A DNA stretch of 48,714 bases, taken from NCBI GenBank assembly GCA_945865635.1, contig CAMBEP010000036.1, forward strand, positions 1 to 48,714, written 5' to 3'. Origin of the DNA: Candidatus Kuenenia stuttgartensis. Lineage in GTDB: Bacteria > Planctomycetota > Planctomycetia > Isosphaerales > Isosphaeraceae. A program made the translations under genes and the position numbers. The notes beneath the pieces were generated by a model, which saw only the letters and a list, made by a program, of their open reading frames with translations, had not been told where the DNA came from and searched no databases. Of the stretch, positions 1-8,640 are shown piece after piece (positions within the stretch are counted from its first letter, which is position 1; each line of letters starts with the position of its first letter).

Positions 1-286
1 AGTTGAGGAGTGGGAGTCGATGTGGATTGGTGGGAGGCGGGTGTTTTTGTGTGTGTTTTATGTTCAATAAGAGCGACTGGGGTAGTGAAAATGGGAGGTT
101 TTTTGGATAAGTGGAATGGCGGGGACGAAATATATGGACATTTCGCAAAAATAACGCTTCTCAAACGGCGATAAGAGGGCTATAGTAGTGGTTCTCAATT
201 CAGGGCGTTTGGGAATCTGGCCTAACAGAGACCGAGTCAACTTGGAATCGACGAACGCCCGTTCGACATATCTATCTGGTGGCGTG
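1..286. other. Upstream region of aroF, no gene seen
   Basis: I find no convincing coding region in this left edge. A minus-strand open frame at 64-294 has a low-complexity, unfamiliar translation and no ribosome binding site. The stretch probably contains the aroF promoter, but I could not identify clear -35 and -10 boxes. Confidence 0.4.
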
Positions 287-1324
287 ATGATCATTGTTTT
301 GAAGCCTGATTGTACAGAAGATCAAGTCCAGCATGTTCTTGATCGAATTCAAGAGCTTGGTTTTACGCCACACGTGAGCCGGGGTGTATCCAGAACGGTG
401 ATTGGCGTGATAGGTGATGAATCGAAGCTTCAGGCCCAGCCCTTGAAGGCGATTGAGGGAGTGGAGCAGGTGGTACCGATCTTGAAGCCATTCAAGCTTG
501 CCAGCCGCGAGCTTCACCATGAAGATTCGATTATTGAGATCAAGGGGATCAAGATTGGCGGCGGGCATTTGGCGATGATTGCGGGCCCGTGTGCGATTGA
601 AAGCGAAGAGCGGCTTTTTCGGATTGCGGGTTTGGTCAGGGACGCCGGGGCGAACATCTTGCGAGGCGGGGCATTCAAGCCTCGTACAAGTCCGTACAGC
701 TTTCAGGGAATGGGCGAAGAAGGGCTCCAGATATTGCGTCGGGTGGGCGATCATTTTGGGATGCCGATTGTGACGGAGGTGATGGACCCACGTCAGGTGG
801 ATCTGGTGGTTCGTTATACGGACATGTTCCAGATTGGGGCCCGCAACATGCAGAATTTTGATCTTTTGAAAGAGGTTGGCAAGACGCGCATTCCAGTGCT
901 TTTGAAGCGAGGGATGTCGGCGACGGTGAAGGACTTGCTGATGTCGGCCGAGTATGTATTGGCGCAGGGCAATCTGAAGGTGGTTTTGTGCGAGCGTGGG
1001 GTGCGTAGTTTTGAGGATTCGACCCGGAACATGATGGATATTTCGGCCGTACCGAACTGCAAGGGGCAGTCGCACTTGCCGATCATCGTGGACCCAAGTC
1101 ACGCGACAGGCCGGCCGGATTTGATTCCGGCGATGGCCCTTGCGGGTGTGGCGGCTGGATCGGATGGGGTTCACATTGAGGTCCACGATTGTCCGGAAGA
1201 GGCGCTTTCTGATGGCCCTCAGGCCTTGTTGCCGAAGGCTTACGCGGAGCTTATGGTTCAAATCCGTGGGCTTGCGGAATTGATGAACAAAACGATTGAT
1301 TCCTGTGAGGAGGTTGCAGTCTAA
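287..1324 (+). CDS. aroF: 3-deoxy-7-phosphoheptulonate synthase (DAHP synthase)
   Basis: Catalyses condensation of phosphoenolpyruvate with erythrose 4-phosphate, the first step of the shikimate pathway, in the cytoplasm. The N-terminal ~70 residues ([13 protein letters not shown]) form the ferredoxin-like regulatory domain of the short bacterial DAHP synthases of the AroF/KDO8PS-related type. The barrel follows with [59 protein letters not shown] and HIEVHDCPE, all expected substrate and metal-binding blocks. The open frame extends upstream to 188, but homology begins at ATG 287 (an in-frame GTG lies directly before it at 284). At 345 aa it matches the family length. tpiA starts 4 bases after its stop, so the two are probably cotranscribed. 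The assignment is firm; the exact start is slightly less so. Confidence 0.96.
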   Translation: MIIVLKPDCTEDQVQHVLDRIQELGFTPHVSRGVSRTVIGVIGDESKLQAQPLKAIEGVEQVVPILKPFKLASRELHHEDSIIEIKGIKIGGGHLAMIAGPCAIESEERLFRIAGLVRDAGANILRGGAFKPRTSPYSFQGMGEEGLQILRRVGDHFGMPIVTEVMDPRQVDLVVRYTDMFQIGARNMQNFDLLKEVGKTRIPVLLKRGMSATVKDLLMSAEYVLAQGNLKVVLCERGVRSFEDSTRNMMDISAVPNCKGQSHLPIIVDPSHATGRPDLIPAMALAGVAAGSDGVHIEVHDCPEEALSDGPQALLPKAYAELMVQIRGLAELMNKTIDSCEEVAV

Positions 1325-1328
1325 ACCG

Positions 1329-2111
1329 ATGCTGACACGTAAAATTTTCATAGCTGGCAACTGGAAGATGAATCCTGGGACATCCGAGCAGGCGAAGGCA
1401 TTGGCCAAAGCGGTTCGGGAAGGAGTGGGTTCGGCATCCGAGGTCGAAGTGGCTCTGGGGGCTCCGGCGATATTTTTGAGTGCCGTGAGTGAGTCTTTGA
1501 ACGATTCACCGATCGGGCTTGCAGGTCAGAACATGCATTGGGCGAAGGATGGGGCGTATACGGGCGAGACATCGGCGTCGATGTTGCTTGATTCAGGCTG
1601 CACGCATGTGATTTTGGGTCACAGCGAGCGACGTCATGGGATGGGCGAGACGGACGAGCAGGTGAACCGGAAGCTGAAGTCGGCATTGGAAGCGGGTTTG
1701 TATCCGATTGTGTGCATTGGCGAGACGCTTGAAGAGCGTGAATCGGATCGGACCGAGTCGGTGGTTGCCGGTCAGTTGACGGGTTCTCTGGCGGGACTCT
1801 CGCCTGAGGAGATGAACAAGGTGGTATTGGCCTATGAGCCAGTCTGGGCGATTGGGACAGGCCGAACGGCGACTCCTGGTCAGGCTCAGGACGTTCATGC
1901 TTTCATTCGCAGGACATTGGCGGCGAGATTTGGCGAGAAGACGGCCTTGATCGTCAAAATCCAATATGGTGGAAGTGTCAAGCCAGACAATGCCGAAGAG
2001 TTGCTTGGCTGTCCGGATATTGATGGGGCCTTGGTGGGTGGAGCCAGTTTGAAGGCTTCAGACTTCCTTGGGATCATTGAAGCGGGCCGCAAGGTTTCGG
2101 TGGCTCGCTGA
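1329..2111 (+). CDS. tpiA: Triosephosphate isomerase
   Basis: Interconverts dihydroxyacetone phosphate and glyceraldehyde 3-phosphate in glycolysis and gluconeogenesis. The 260-aa product is full length. It has NWKMN with the catalytic Lys13, the GHSERR block with His98, AYEPVWAIGTG with the catalytic base Glu170, and the phosphate-binding YGGSV and GALVGGASL loops near the C-terminus. The frame is open to a TTG at 1296, but ATG 1329 gives the canonical N-terminus. A GAGGAGG Shine-Dalgarno lies inside the end of aroF (1307-1313), with a rather long spacing of 15 bases. It follows aroF immediately, suggesting one transcript. Confidence 0.97.
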   Translation: MLTRKIFIAGNWKMNPGTSEQAKALAKAVREGVGSASEVEVALGAPAIFLSAVSESLNDSPIGLAGQNMHWAKDGAYTGETSASMLLDSGCTHVILGHSERRHGMGETDEQVNRKLKSALEAGLYPIVCIGETLEERESDRTESVVAGQLTGSLAGLSPEEMNKVVLAYEPVWAIGTGRTATPGQAQDVHAFIRRTLAARFGEKTALIVKIQYGGSVKPDNAEELLGCPDIDGALVGGASLKASDFLGIIEAGRKVSVAR

Positions 2112-2208
2112 GCCGCAAAACAGAGACAGGCTGAATTTTCGATGAGCCAGATTTGGAACGGCATGACCCTGCCCGGTCTGGCATCCTATTTCGAGGAGAT
2201 GTATTGAC

Positions 2209-2685
2209 GTGTTGGACGCTCTCGAGTTCGTGCTCAAAATTACGATGATCGTGACCAGTATCTTCATGATCGGACTTGTTCTGATTCAGCGTGGCAAAGG
2301 CGGCGGCCTGGCGGGTGCCTTTGGTGCCAGTGGTGGCTCAAGCGCATTCGGAACGAAGGCTGGCGACGTCTTCACACGCATTACAATCACCACCGGCGGA
2401 GTCTGGATATTGATGGCCATGCTTCTGGTTGTGGTTTCGAACAACAATCGTGGAGAAGGTGGATCAGCCTTCGGAAATGCTGCTGCGACGAAGGTTACGC
2501 CTGGGGAATCGCGTTCCAAGACGGTTGTGCCAAGGTCTGGCGAGGCGACCGAAGCGATCAACCCGGAGGCTGGCGTTTCTTCGGCGACGATTCCGATTTC
2601 GCCCCTGCCAGCGTCGGGCCCGGCCCCGAAGAGTGCAAACACGGCTCCGGAAGTGCCTGTCAAAGCGGCAGAACCCAAGAAATAA
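2209..2685 (+). CDS. secG: Preprotein translocase subunit SecG
   Basis: Small membrane subunit of the SecYEG protein export channel. The N-terminal ~75 residues carry the two SecG transmembrane helices (around 4-24 and 58-78) flanking the hallmark loop [15 protein letters not shown] with SSAFG. At 158 aa it is longer than most SecG proteins because of an Ala/Pro/Ser-rich, low-complexity tail of about 75 residues, as is common in this phylum. The start is GTG 2209, preceded by GAGGAG at 2193-2198. An ATG-TAT-TGA minimal frame sits between the RBS and the start. The tpiA-secG order is widespread in bacteria, which supports the call. Confidence 0.93.
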   Translation: MLDALEFVLKITMIVTSIFMIGLVLIQRGKGGGLAGAFGASGGSSAFGTKAGDVFTRITITTGGVWILMAMLLVVVSNNNRGEGGSAFGNAAATKVTPGESRSKTVVPRSGEATEAINPEAGVSSATIPISPLPASGPAPKSANTAPEVPVKAAEPKK

Positions 2686-2764
2686 TGAATTTCGATTGGC
2701 CAGTGAAGTCATTCGATTTGCGTCTGGCGTTCTGAACGATTTTTTGATTTCCTAAATGGATCAT

Positions 2765-2796
2765 CAAGTCGGGACACTGTTCCGGCTTGTTTTTTC
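2765..2796 (+). terminator. Rho-independent terminator after secG
   Basis: An 8-bp stem, CAAGTCGG (2765-2772) with CCGGCTTG (2782-2789) including one G-T pair, is followed by a run of T at 2790-2795. It separates the aroF-tpiA-secG group from yicC. Confidence 0.75.
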
Positions 2797-2837
2797 ATGG
2801 TCATGAATGTCCACCAGCCTGGAGCCTTGTTTCGATC

Positions 2838-3719
2838 ATGTTGAGCATGACAGGATTTGGGGAATTTCGTGTTCAGGATGAGCGCTGGAATGTGCTGGTC
2901 GAGATTCGTTCCGTGAATAATCGGCACCTGAAGCTGGTTGCCAAGATCAGCGAGCCGTATGCCAGTCTGGAAGCGGAACTTGAGCGACTGGTGCGGGAGA
3001 AGCTGCGTCGGGGGACGATTTATCTCTCTCTGCGGATTCATCCGAATCTCGTTTCTGATACGTATCGCTTGAATCTTGAGGCATTAAGGGCATATCGCAA
3101 GCAATTGACGACGCTTTGCGAGGAGTGGTCGACACCACCGCCAGAGGACTGGGCTCAACTGCTGGGTCTTCCGGGCGTGGTTAGTGATCCGGCTTACGAA
3201 ACAGTCAATTTGAGTGAAGATTGGCCTGAGCTGGCCAAAGTGGTGAATCAGGCTCTGGAACGTCTGGGGGAATCGAGGGCTCGGGAAGGTCAGGCCATGG
3301 CGGCCGAGCTTTCTGGTTATTCGAAGCAGATTCGATTGGAGGTAGATCGGATTCGTGAACGATTGCCTTTGATGGTTGTGGAGTATGCGGATCGGCTTCA
3401 TGACCGGGTTCAGTCGATTCTTGAGAAGCACGACATTGTTTTGAATTCTACAGATTTGATTCGCGAGCTGGCGATTTTTTCTGAACGGTCCAATGTGGCG
3501 GAAGAGATCACCCGATTGGTTGCTCACCTTGACCAGTTTGACGAGATTCTCACGTCTTCTCAAAGCGAAGGCCGGAAGCTGGAATTTGTGGTGCAGGAGA
3601 TGGGCCGGGAGATCAATACGCTGGGGGCCAAATCGTTGGACGTGGCGGTGAGTCGATATTGTGTGGAGGTGAAATCGACATTGGAAAAGATTCGCGAGCT
3701 GATTTTGAATGTCGAATAA
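2838..3719 (+). CDS. yicC: YicC/YloC family endoribonuclease
   Basis: Member of the YicC/YloC family, recently recognised as endoribonucleases involved in RNA turnover. The N-terminal signature MLSMTGFG and the EIRSVNNRHLKL block are textbook for the N-terminal domain. The C-terminal DUF1732 region has SERSNVAEEITRLVAHLDQF and GRKLEFVVQEMGREINTLGAKS, both near-invariant. The length of 293 aa is typical. The start is ATG 2838, because homology begins there; the frame is open to 2787. It lies directly upstream of gmk and rpoZ, the same neighbourhood as in many other bacteria, though here a strong promoter lies between yicC and gmk. Confidence 0.95.
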   Translation: MLSMTGFGEFRVQDERWNVLVEIRSVNNRHLKLVAKISEPYASLEAELERLVREKLRRGTIYLSLRIHPNLVSDTYRLNLEALRAYRKQLTTLCEEWSTPPPEDWAQLLGLPGVVSDPAYETVNLSEDWPELAKVVNQALERLGESRAREGQAMAAELSGYSKQIRLEVDRIRERLPLMVVEYADRLHDRVQSILEKHDIVLNSTDLIRELAIFSERSNVAEEITRLVAHLDQFDEILTSSQSEGRKLEFVVQEMGREINTLGAKSLDVAVSRYCVEVKSTLEKIRELILNVE

Positions 3720-3775
3720 TTGGCCTGGTCAGTCGACAAACCAGCAGGATTGGCTTTGTGTGGTGTTTCAAACGC

Positions 3776-3803
3776 TTGACTGGTGAGCCGGATCTGCTAC
3801 ACT
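3776..3803 (+). promoter_or_regulatory. Sigma-70-type promoter for gmk-rpoZ
   Basis: TTGACT (3776-3781) and TACACT (3798-3803) are separated by 16 bases. Each box has one mismatch or two to consensus. Transcription would begin near 3810, giving a leader of about 160 bases before the preferred gmk start. Confidence 0.6.
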
Positions 3804-3969
3804 ACGTTGTTGCACGTTGATCAGGCGGAGCGTTTGTCGATTGGTGACGGGTCAGATTCAGGCGTGGGCCGCAACAACGTTTCAAAAAAACAAGGGTTTC
3901 AGGGCCAGGAATTTGAAGATATTTCGCGAGTTGGAAACGACTGGTACCCCTGCCTGTAAAGGTCGCCTG

Positions 3970-4524
3970 ATGGTCATATCAGGGGCTTCCGGTTCAGGGA
4001 AGAGTACAGTAGTAAAACGACTTGCAGAAGATTTGCGAGTGTCGCCCTATGTTTCGATATCGGCCACAACGCGACCGGTTCGGGCGGGCGAGAAAGATGG
4101 TGAGGATTATTTTTTTCTGAGTCGCGAGGAGTTTCAGACGCTGCAGCGCGAGGGCAACCTGCTTGAATCTGCCGAGGTGCATGGCAATTTTTATGGTACG
4201 CCGGCGAAGCCTGTGCTGGAGCAAACCTTACAAGGGCGTCTGGTGATTCTGGAGATCGACGTTCAAGGTGCCCGACAAATCAAAGAGCGACTTCCGGATG
4301 CGGTTTTTGTTTTCATTCATGCGCCTGACATGGCCACTCTGGAATCGCGGCTGAGAGGTCGCGGGACGGACTCAGAAGACGTGATTCAGAAGCGACTTGA
4401 GAACGCCCGCCGGGAAATTGCGGAATCGCATTGGTACGACCATCAGATTGTCAATGACCATTTGGACCGGACCTTGGGCGAACTGATTGCCCTCTGGTCA
4501 GGTCTGATCACACAAGGAGCCTGA
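3970..4524 (+). CDS. gmk: Guanylate kinase
   Basis: Phosphorylates GMP to GDP with ATP in the cytoplasm. The P-loop GASGSGKST is near the N-terminus. The GMP-binding blocks [19 protein letters not shown] and [13 protein letters not shown] follow, then [12 protein letters not shown] (Walker B-like) and the lid region [16 protein letters not shown]. The ATG at 3970 has an AAAGG Shine-Dalgarno 7 bases upstream and gives a 184-aa protein beginning MVISG, near the usual Gmk N-terminus. The frame stays open to 3817, and TTG codons at 3913 and 3931 are alternative starts that would add unconserved residues. rpoZ follows 5 bases after the stop, so the pair is an operon. Confidence 0.95.
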   Translation: MVISGASGSGKSTVVKRLAEDLRVSPYVSISATTRPVRAGEKDGEDYFFLSREEFQTLQREGNLLESAEVHGNFYGTPAKPVLEQTLQGRLVILEIDVQGARQIKERLPDAVFVFIHAPDMATLESRLRGRGTDSEDVIQKRLENARREIAESHWYDHQIVNDHLDRTLGELIALWSGLITQGA

Positions 4525-4529
4525 CTACC

Positions 4530-4793
4530 ATGATTGAAGAGCTGAAGGAAGACGCAATTGTCAATAAGGTCGGTGGCCGATTCAAGTTGGCCACTTTGAT
4601 TCAAAAGCGTCTGATTGAGGTGAATCAGGGCGCCAGGCCTTATGTGGATCTGAAGACCAACGACAAACTTCAGATTGTGATTCAAGAGATCATGCAGGAC
4701 AAGATTTTCCTGAACCCGTCCAACAATGTTCAGGCCGCCGAAGATTTTGAAGGCGATTATGGCCAGACTTACGACCTGACAACGTCCGACTGA
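4530..4793 (+). CDS. rpoZ: DNA-directed RNA polymerase omega subunit
   Basis: Small subunit that stabilises RNA polymerase assembly. The 87-aa protein has the Rpb6/omega pattern: an N-terminal helix, then [21 protein letters not shown], corresponding to the conserved R-F-x-L-x-x-x-A/T-x-x-R-x-x-x-L region. The acidic C-terminus is typical. It begins at ATG 4530, 5 bases after gmk, with an AAGGAG Shine-Dalgarno in the end of gmk. The gmk-rpoZ order is conserved across distant bacteria. A clear terminator follows. Confidence 0.92.
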   Translation: MIEELKEDAIVNKVGGRFKLATLIQKRLIEVNQGARPYVDLKTNDKLQIVIQEIMQDKIFLNPSNNVQAAEDFEGDYGQTYDLTTSD

Positions 4794-4826
4794 TTCCTGC
4801 CAGGAGAACCGTTGGAAATCAACGAG

Positions 4827-4862
4827 AAGGGCTGCTCCGCTCATTGGGGCGGCCCTTTTTTG
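4827..4862 (+). terminator. Strong rho-independent terminator after rpoZ
   Basis: A 12-bp stem (4827-4838 with 4846-4857, including two G-T pairs) with a 7-base loop runs into a T tract at 4856-4861. It closes the gmk-rpoZ operon. Confidence 0.9.
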
Positions 4863-4970
4863 GTTAGGCTGGATTGGATGAGGTTGGTGACATGTTGTCG
4901 CTTGGTCGGTATTGATTTCATTTTTTTTTTGCGATTGGATGGAGTACCAAATCCGTGAAGAATCCGCCTT

Positions 4971-5005
4971 TTGCATTTGGTCGATTTGGTTTATCCTGAT
5001 ATAAG
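4971..5005 (+). promoter_or_regulatory. Possible ftsK promoter
   Basis: Two overlapping arrangements are possible: TTGGTC (4977-4982) with TATAAG (5000-5005) at 17 bases, or TTGCAT (4971-4976) with TATCCT (4992-4997) at 15 bases. Neither is strong. The position between the rpoZ terminator and the ftsK start makes a promoter here likely. Confidence 0.35.
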
Positions 5006-5084
5006 GAACAGGATTCCGGGGCAAGGCGAATTCAGGCTTTTAAACAACGTGATCCAGCCATCCAATTCAGGTGAAAGACAGAGG

Positions 5085-7433
5085 ATGTGGAATCGTCAAG
5101 GTATTTCCCGATATGGTTTTACGCTCGTTCTGGCATTTGCCGTGGCGTTTGTGGGGCTGTCGATTGTGGGCTACGACCCCGCCGACCCGCCGACCGAATC
5201 GGTATCCCCTTCGAATTCGATTTTGACGAATCCGTGCGGTCCTGTGGGTGCGGTGATTAGCCATCATGCGATGGAGATTCTGGGCTGGAGCGTCTGGATT
5301 CCGATTTTTGGGACGGCTTCGATCACGCTTTTGGTCTTTCGCAAGCGTCCGTTTGCGAGTTGGGGTTGGGGCATGTCGGGTCTTCCGCCTCTGATTCTGG
5401 CGGTGGCGGCAGGGTTGGCCCGGTGGATGCCCGGCCTGAAGCCGAGCACACCGATTGGGCCCGGCGGCTTTGTTGGATCGGCTGCAAGCCTTTATGCACA
5501 GATGCACTTAGGTAAGTTTGGAGTCAGTCTGGGCATCATTGCCATGGGGCTGATTGGGTTGAATCTGGCTTGGGAATTTTTGATACTTTGGCCAGTGGCC
5601 GAGATCAATAGCATGCTTCGCTGGCCATCGATGTTTTCCGGGATTCGGAATCGATTAAGGATCAGGAATCCGTTTTCTCGACCAGCTCAAGAGGGGCGTG
5701 CCACTTCAGCCCCGGTTGCACGAGCCGCAGCACCGGTAGGCCGGGCCCCTGTGGAGCGAGCGCCGGTCGCGGCCGGTGTGCCGAATTTTGCGACAGCGGC
5801 GCGGATGCGCTCATCCAGCCCGCAAGCCGCTCTGAGTGGGCCTGTGTTGCCAGCCGGGATGCCATCAGGCAATCTTCCGGCCGCTCAACAAAATCGGCCA
5901 TCATCTGCTGTGTCAGCGTCGCCGCCCAAGAACTCGAATTACCTGCTTCCACCGTTTAGCATTCTTGAGCAGCCGGCCGCGGCAGTGCGTGAGAATGAGG
6001 ATCGTCTTCAAGAGCGAGCTCAGGTGATCGAGCAGACGATCGAGGAATTTGGTCATCAGGTACGTGTGGTACAAATTGATACAGGGCCGGTGATTACGCA
6101 GTTTGAGATTGAGCTTGAGGCGGGCCTCAGGGTGAGCCGGATTGTTGGTTTGGCCGACGACCTGGCGCGAGCCCTGGCGGTTCCGAGTGTGCGGATCATC
6201 GCCCCGATCCCGAACAAAAGCACAGTGGGGATTGAGGTACCGAACGAGCGTAGGGGAGTTGTGAAGCTGACGGAGATCATCAGCAGCCTAGGCGAGCGGA
6301 TGGATCGGATGAAAATTCCACTATTTCTTGGCAAGGATGTCAAGGGGTCCGCTTTGGCCTATGATCTGGCCGATATGCCGCACCTTTTGATTGCGGGTCG
6401 AACGGGGACGGGTAAGTCGGTGTGTCTCAATGCGATGATCATCTCGATTTTGATGACCAAGCGGCCGGACGAAGTGAAGCTTCTTCTGATCGACCCAAAG
6501 ATGGTGGAGCTTTCGCAATTCAAACAGATACCGCACTTGATGCACCCGGTGGTGACGGACATGAAGAAGGCCGAGAGCATGCTGGCCTGGGCCTGCGAGA
6601 AGATGGATGAGCGATATGCCTTCCTGGCCCGTGTTGGTGTGCGTAACATTCAGACTTATAATATGTTGGGTGCAGAAGAGATTTATGCCAGGCTGCGGCC
6701 GGAAGATGAGGCGGAGCAAGCCCGGATTCCGATCTACATGCCTTATATTGTGATCATAGCTGACGAGATGGCAGATTTGATGATGACGGCTCCGAAAGAG
6801 GTGGAGAATCACATTGTGCGCATTGCCCAGAAGGCACGAGCCGTGGGTATGCACCTGATTCTGGCCACTCAGAAGCCGACTGTGGACGTGATCACAGGTT
6901 TGATCAAGGGGAACCTGCCGGCCCGGATCGCGTTTCAGGTGACCAGTCGCGGCGATAGCCGGGTGATTCTTGACGAGATGGGCGCAGATCGCCTTCTGGG
7001 CATGGGCGACATGCTGTTTTTGGTGCCGGGCACAAGCCATTTGGTCAGGAGTCAGGGGACATACGTTTCGGATGCGGAAGTGACGAATGTCTGCAATTAT
7101 TTATCGCAATATCCTCAGGAGTTTTCCAAGGAGCTTGTCCAGCTCCAGATGAAGGGCGGCACAGCAGGCAAGAGCGGCGACGCCCTGAAGCAGCGAGACG
7201 AGCTCTATGAAGCGGCGATTGAGGTGGTGATTCGCGAGCAGCGTGGGAGTACGTCTCTACTTCAGAGGGCCATGGGCATCGGCTATGGGCGGGCTGCGCG
7301 ACTGATTGATTACATGTATGAGGATGGGATTGTGGGTGAATATAAGTCGGGCTCAGCGCGTGAGGTGCTCTATAGCTGGGACGATTGGGAAGCGATGAAA
7401 GCAGGCGGCGGCGATGGGCCAACCGAGCTTTGA
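5085..7433 (+). CDS. ftsK: DNA translocase FtsK/SpoIIIE
   Basis: Septal DNA pump that clears the chromosome through the division site and activates dimer resolution. The 782-aa protein has an N-terminal membrane domain (several hydrophobic helices within residues ~10-180), a Pro/Ala-rich linker, and then the motor. The motor shows Walker A GRTGTGKS at ~438-445, the LLLIDPKMVELSQF block, Walker B-like VIIADEMADLMM near 560 and the ATQKPTVDVITGLIKGN helicase-like block. The C-terminal gamma winged-helix domain that reads polar KOPS sequences is present (ELYEAAIEVVIREQ, RAMGIGYGRAARLID). The start is ATG 5085, just before the first hydrophobic helix, with AGGTGA ten bases upstream. The linker is shorter than in E. 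coli FtsK. Confidence 0.95.
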   Translation: MWNRQGISRYGFTLVLAFAVAFVGLSIVGYDPADPPTESVSPSNSILTNPCGPVGAVISHHAMEILGWSVWIPIFGTASITLLVFRKRPFASWGWGMSGLPPLILAVAAGLARWMPGLKPSTPIGPGGFVGSAASLYAQMHLGKFGVSLGIIAMGLIGLNLAWEFLILWPVAEINSMLRWPSMFSGIRNRLRIRNPFSRPAQEGRATSAPVARAAAPVGRAPVERAPVAAGVPNFATAARMRSSSPQAALSGPVLPAGMPSGNLPAAQQNRPSSAVSASPPKNSNYLLPPFSILEQPAAAVRENEDRLQERAQVIEQTIEEFGHQVRVVQIDTGPVITQFEIELEAGLRVSRIVGLADDLARALAVPSVRIIAPIPNKSTVGIEVPNERRGVVKLTEIISSLGERMDRMKIPLFLGKDVKGSALAYDLADMPHLLIAGRTGTGKSVCLNAMIISILMTKRPDEVKLLLIDPKMVELSQFKQIPHLMHPVVTDMKKAESMLAWACEKMDERYAFLARVGVRNIQTYNMLGAEEIYARLRPEDEAEQARIPIYMPYIVIIADEMADLMMTAPKEVENHIVRIAQKARAVGMHLILATQKPTVDVITGLIKGNLPARIAFQVTSRGDSRVILDEMGADRLLGMGDMLFLVPGTSHLVRSQGTYVSDAEVTNVCNYLSQYPQEFSKELVQLQMKGGTAGKSGDALKQRDELYEAAIEVVIREQRGSTSLLQRAMGIGYGRAARLIDYMYEDGIVGEYKSGSAREVLYSWDDWEAMKAGGGDGPTEL

Positions 7434-7513
7434 GAATGGATGCTGGAATTGAGAAAATGCGTGAGTTTGGATCGCCAGCCGATTGCCAGGGGATTTTCAG
7501 GGGGCGTATGATA

Positions 7514-7535
7514 TGGCATGACGATTGCCATGCCA
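7514..7535 (+). other. Hairpin in the leader of the 7564 gene
   Basis: A perfect 7-bp inverted repeat, TGGCATG (7514-7520) and CATGCCA (7529-7535), with an 8-base loop lies 28 bases before the ATG at 7564. Flanking GGGG and CCCC runs could extend the structure. It could be a translational control element or the end of the ftsK transcript; no T tract follows on the plus strand. Confidence 0.3.
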
Positions 7536-7563
7536 GAGGATTCCCCAAAAAAAAGCGAATGCG

Positions 7564-8460
7564 ATGAATAAAATCAAGATCGTCAGGCTGATTTCTATTT
7601 TAGGCATGGGAATGTATGCACCAATGGAGGTTGAGGCGCAATCGTCGCAGAACCCTTCGCCGATGGTAGAACATGTGCGGGAGCATCCACGGCTGACGAA
7701 GACGAGCCCGGCAGGACGCCGCGAAAAGCTGAATCTTGGTCAGCTTTTTATTCCCGAAGCGGTGGTCATGGATCAATCCGGGTCTGCCTCACCACTTGTC
7801 ATTGCATTTCATTGCGGCGACTGGATTCCGGAAATGGCAGTGGCTGGTCTATCAAAGCCATTGCCATGCATCAGCATGCAGCTTGGTTCAGGTTCAGGGC
7901 GTTATTCCAAGCCGTTTGTTGATGACCGTCAGCTCTTTGGGCGGATCGTGGGCGAGGCCGAAACAAAGCTTGGAAGGCCGGTTTCTAAGCTTCTGCTGGT
8001 AGGCTGGTCGGCCGGCTATGGTGCGATTCGGGAATTGATTTCCGATGTGGAATATGAGCCAAGGATTTCATCTGTTTTGCTGCTTGATGGATTGCATACA
8101 GGCTATGTGGGTGGGAAGCCAGGCCCATTGGAATCGAAGCTTGAGGAGGGGCCCCTGAAGCCATTTCTGGCCTTTGCCCGCAAGGCCATCAAAGGGGAAA
8201 AGCAGTTTCATTACCTGCACACGGAAATTTTTCCAGGCACATTTGCAAGCACCACGGAAACGGCCGACTGGCTGCTGGCTCAGCTTGCCCTGAAGCGCAA
8301 GGCGGTGCTCAGATGGGGGCCGATGCGGACCCAGCACTTGGCGGAAACGGTAGAGGGCCGTTTAAGAATCGACGCCTTTGCAGGCAATTCCGCGCCTGAT
8401 CATGTGGATTTGCTTCACGGCTTGCCTTTGATTCTTCAGGATTTGGTCAATGCAAGATAG
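7564..8460 (+). CDS. Putative secreted alpha/beta-hydrolase-like protein
   Basis: Function unknown. The product is 298 aa. Its N-terminus has a signal-peptide shape (MNKIKIVRLISILGMGMYAP, with likely cleavage after VEA), so it probably acts outside the cytoplasm. The segment LLLVGWSAGYGAIREL matches the G-x-S-x-G nucleophile elbow of alpha/beta-hydrolases. VIAFHCGDW may be the oxyanion-hole strand, and the C-terminal APDHVDLLHGL provides candidate Asp and His residues. I cannot name the substrate. The start at ATG 7564 is chosen because the signal peptide begins there; the frame is open to 7525. It is the first gene after ftsK in the same direction, 130 bases away. Confidence 0.65.
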   Translation: MNKIKIVRLISILGMGMYAPMEVEAQSSQNPSPMVEHVREHPRLTKTSPAGRREKLNLGQLFIPEAVVMDQSGSASPLVIAFHCGDWIPEMAVAGLSKPLPCISMQLGSGSGRYSKPFVDDRQLFGRIVGEAETKLGRPVSKLLLVGWSAGYGAIRELISDVEYEPRISSVLLLDGLHTGYVGGKPGPLESKLEEGPLKPFLAFARKAIKGEKQFHYLHTEIFPGTFASTTETADWLLAQLALKRKAVLRWGPMRTQHLAETVEGRLRIDAFAGNSAPDHVDLLHGLPLILQDLVNAR

Positions 8461-8640
8461 GTGAAAAACGCATTTGGACGTTGGTTTTAATCCTTATTCC
8501 GGTTATTTCGATTGTTTATTGGATTGAGCCAGGCTCTTGACCATGTGTGATCTTTGTCGTAGTCGATCAATTGAGAGGATGGATCTTTTAAGGTCACGAA
8601 AGTGGTCTTCGCATGACTATACCACGGAGTGGGAATCGAA

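Noticed and set aside
272..1408. 378-aa open frame on the minus strand opposite aroF and tpiA
   Set aside because: Its His/Arg/Asn-rich translation has no recognisable motif and it lies exactly antisense to two certain housekeeping genes; it is a codon-bias shadow.
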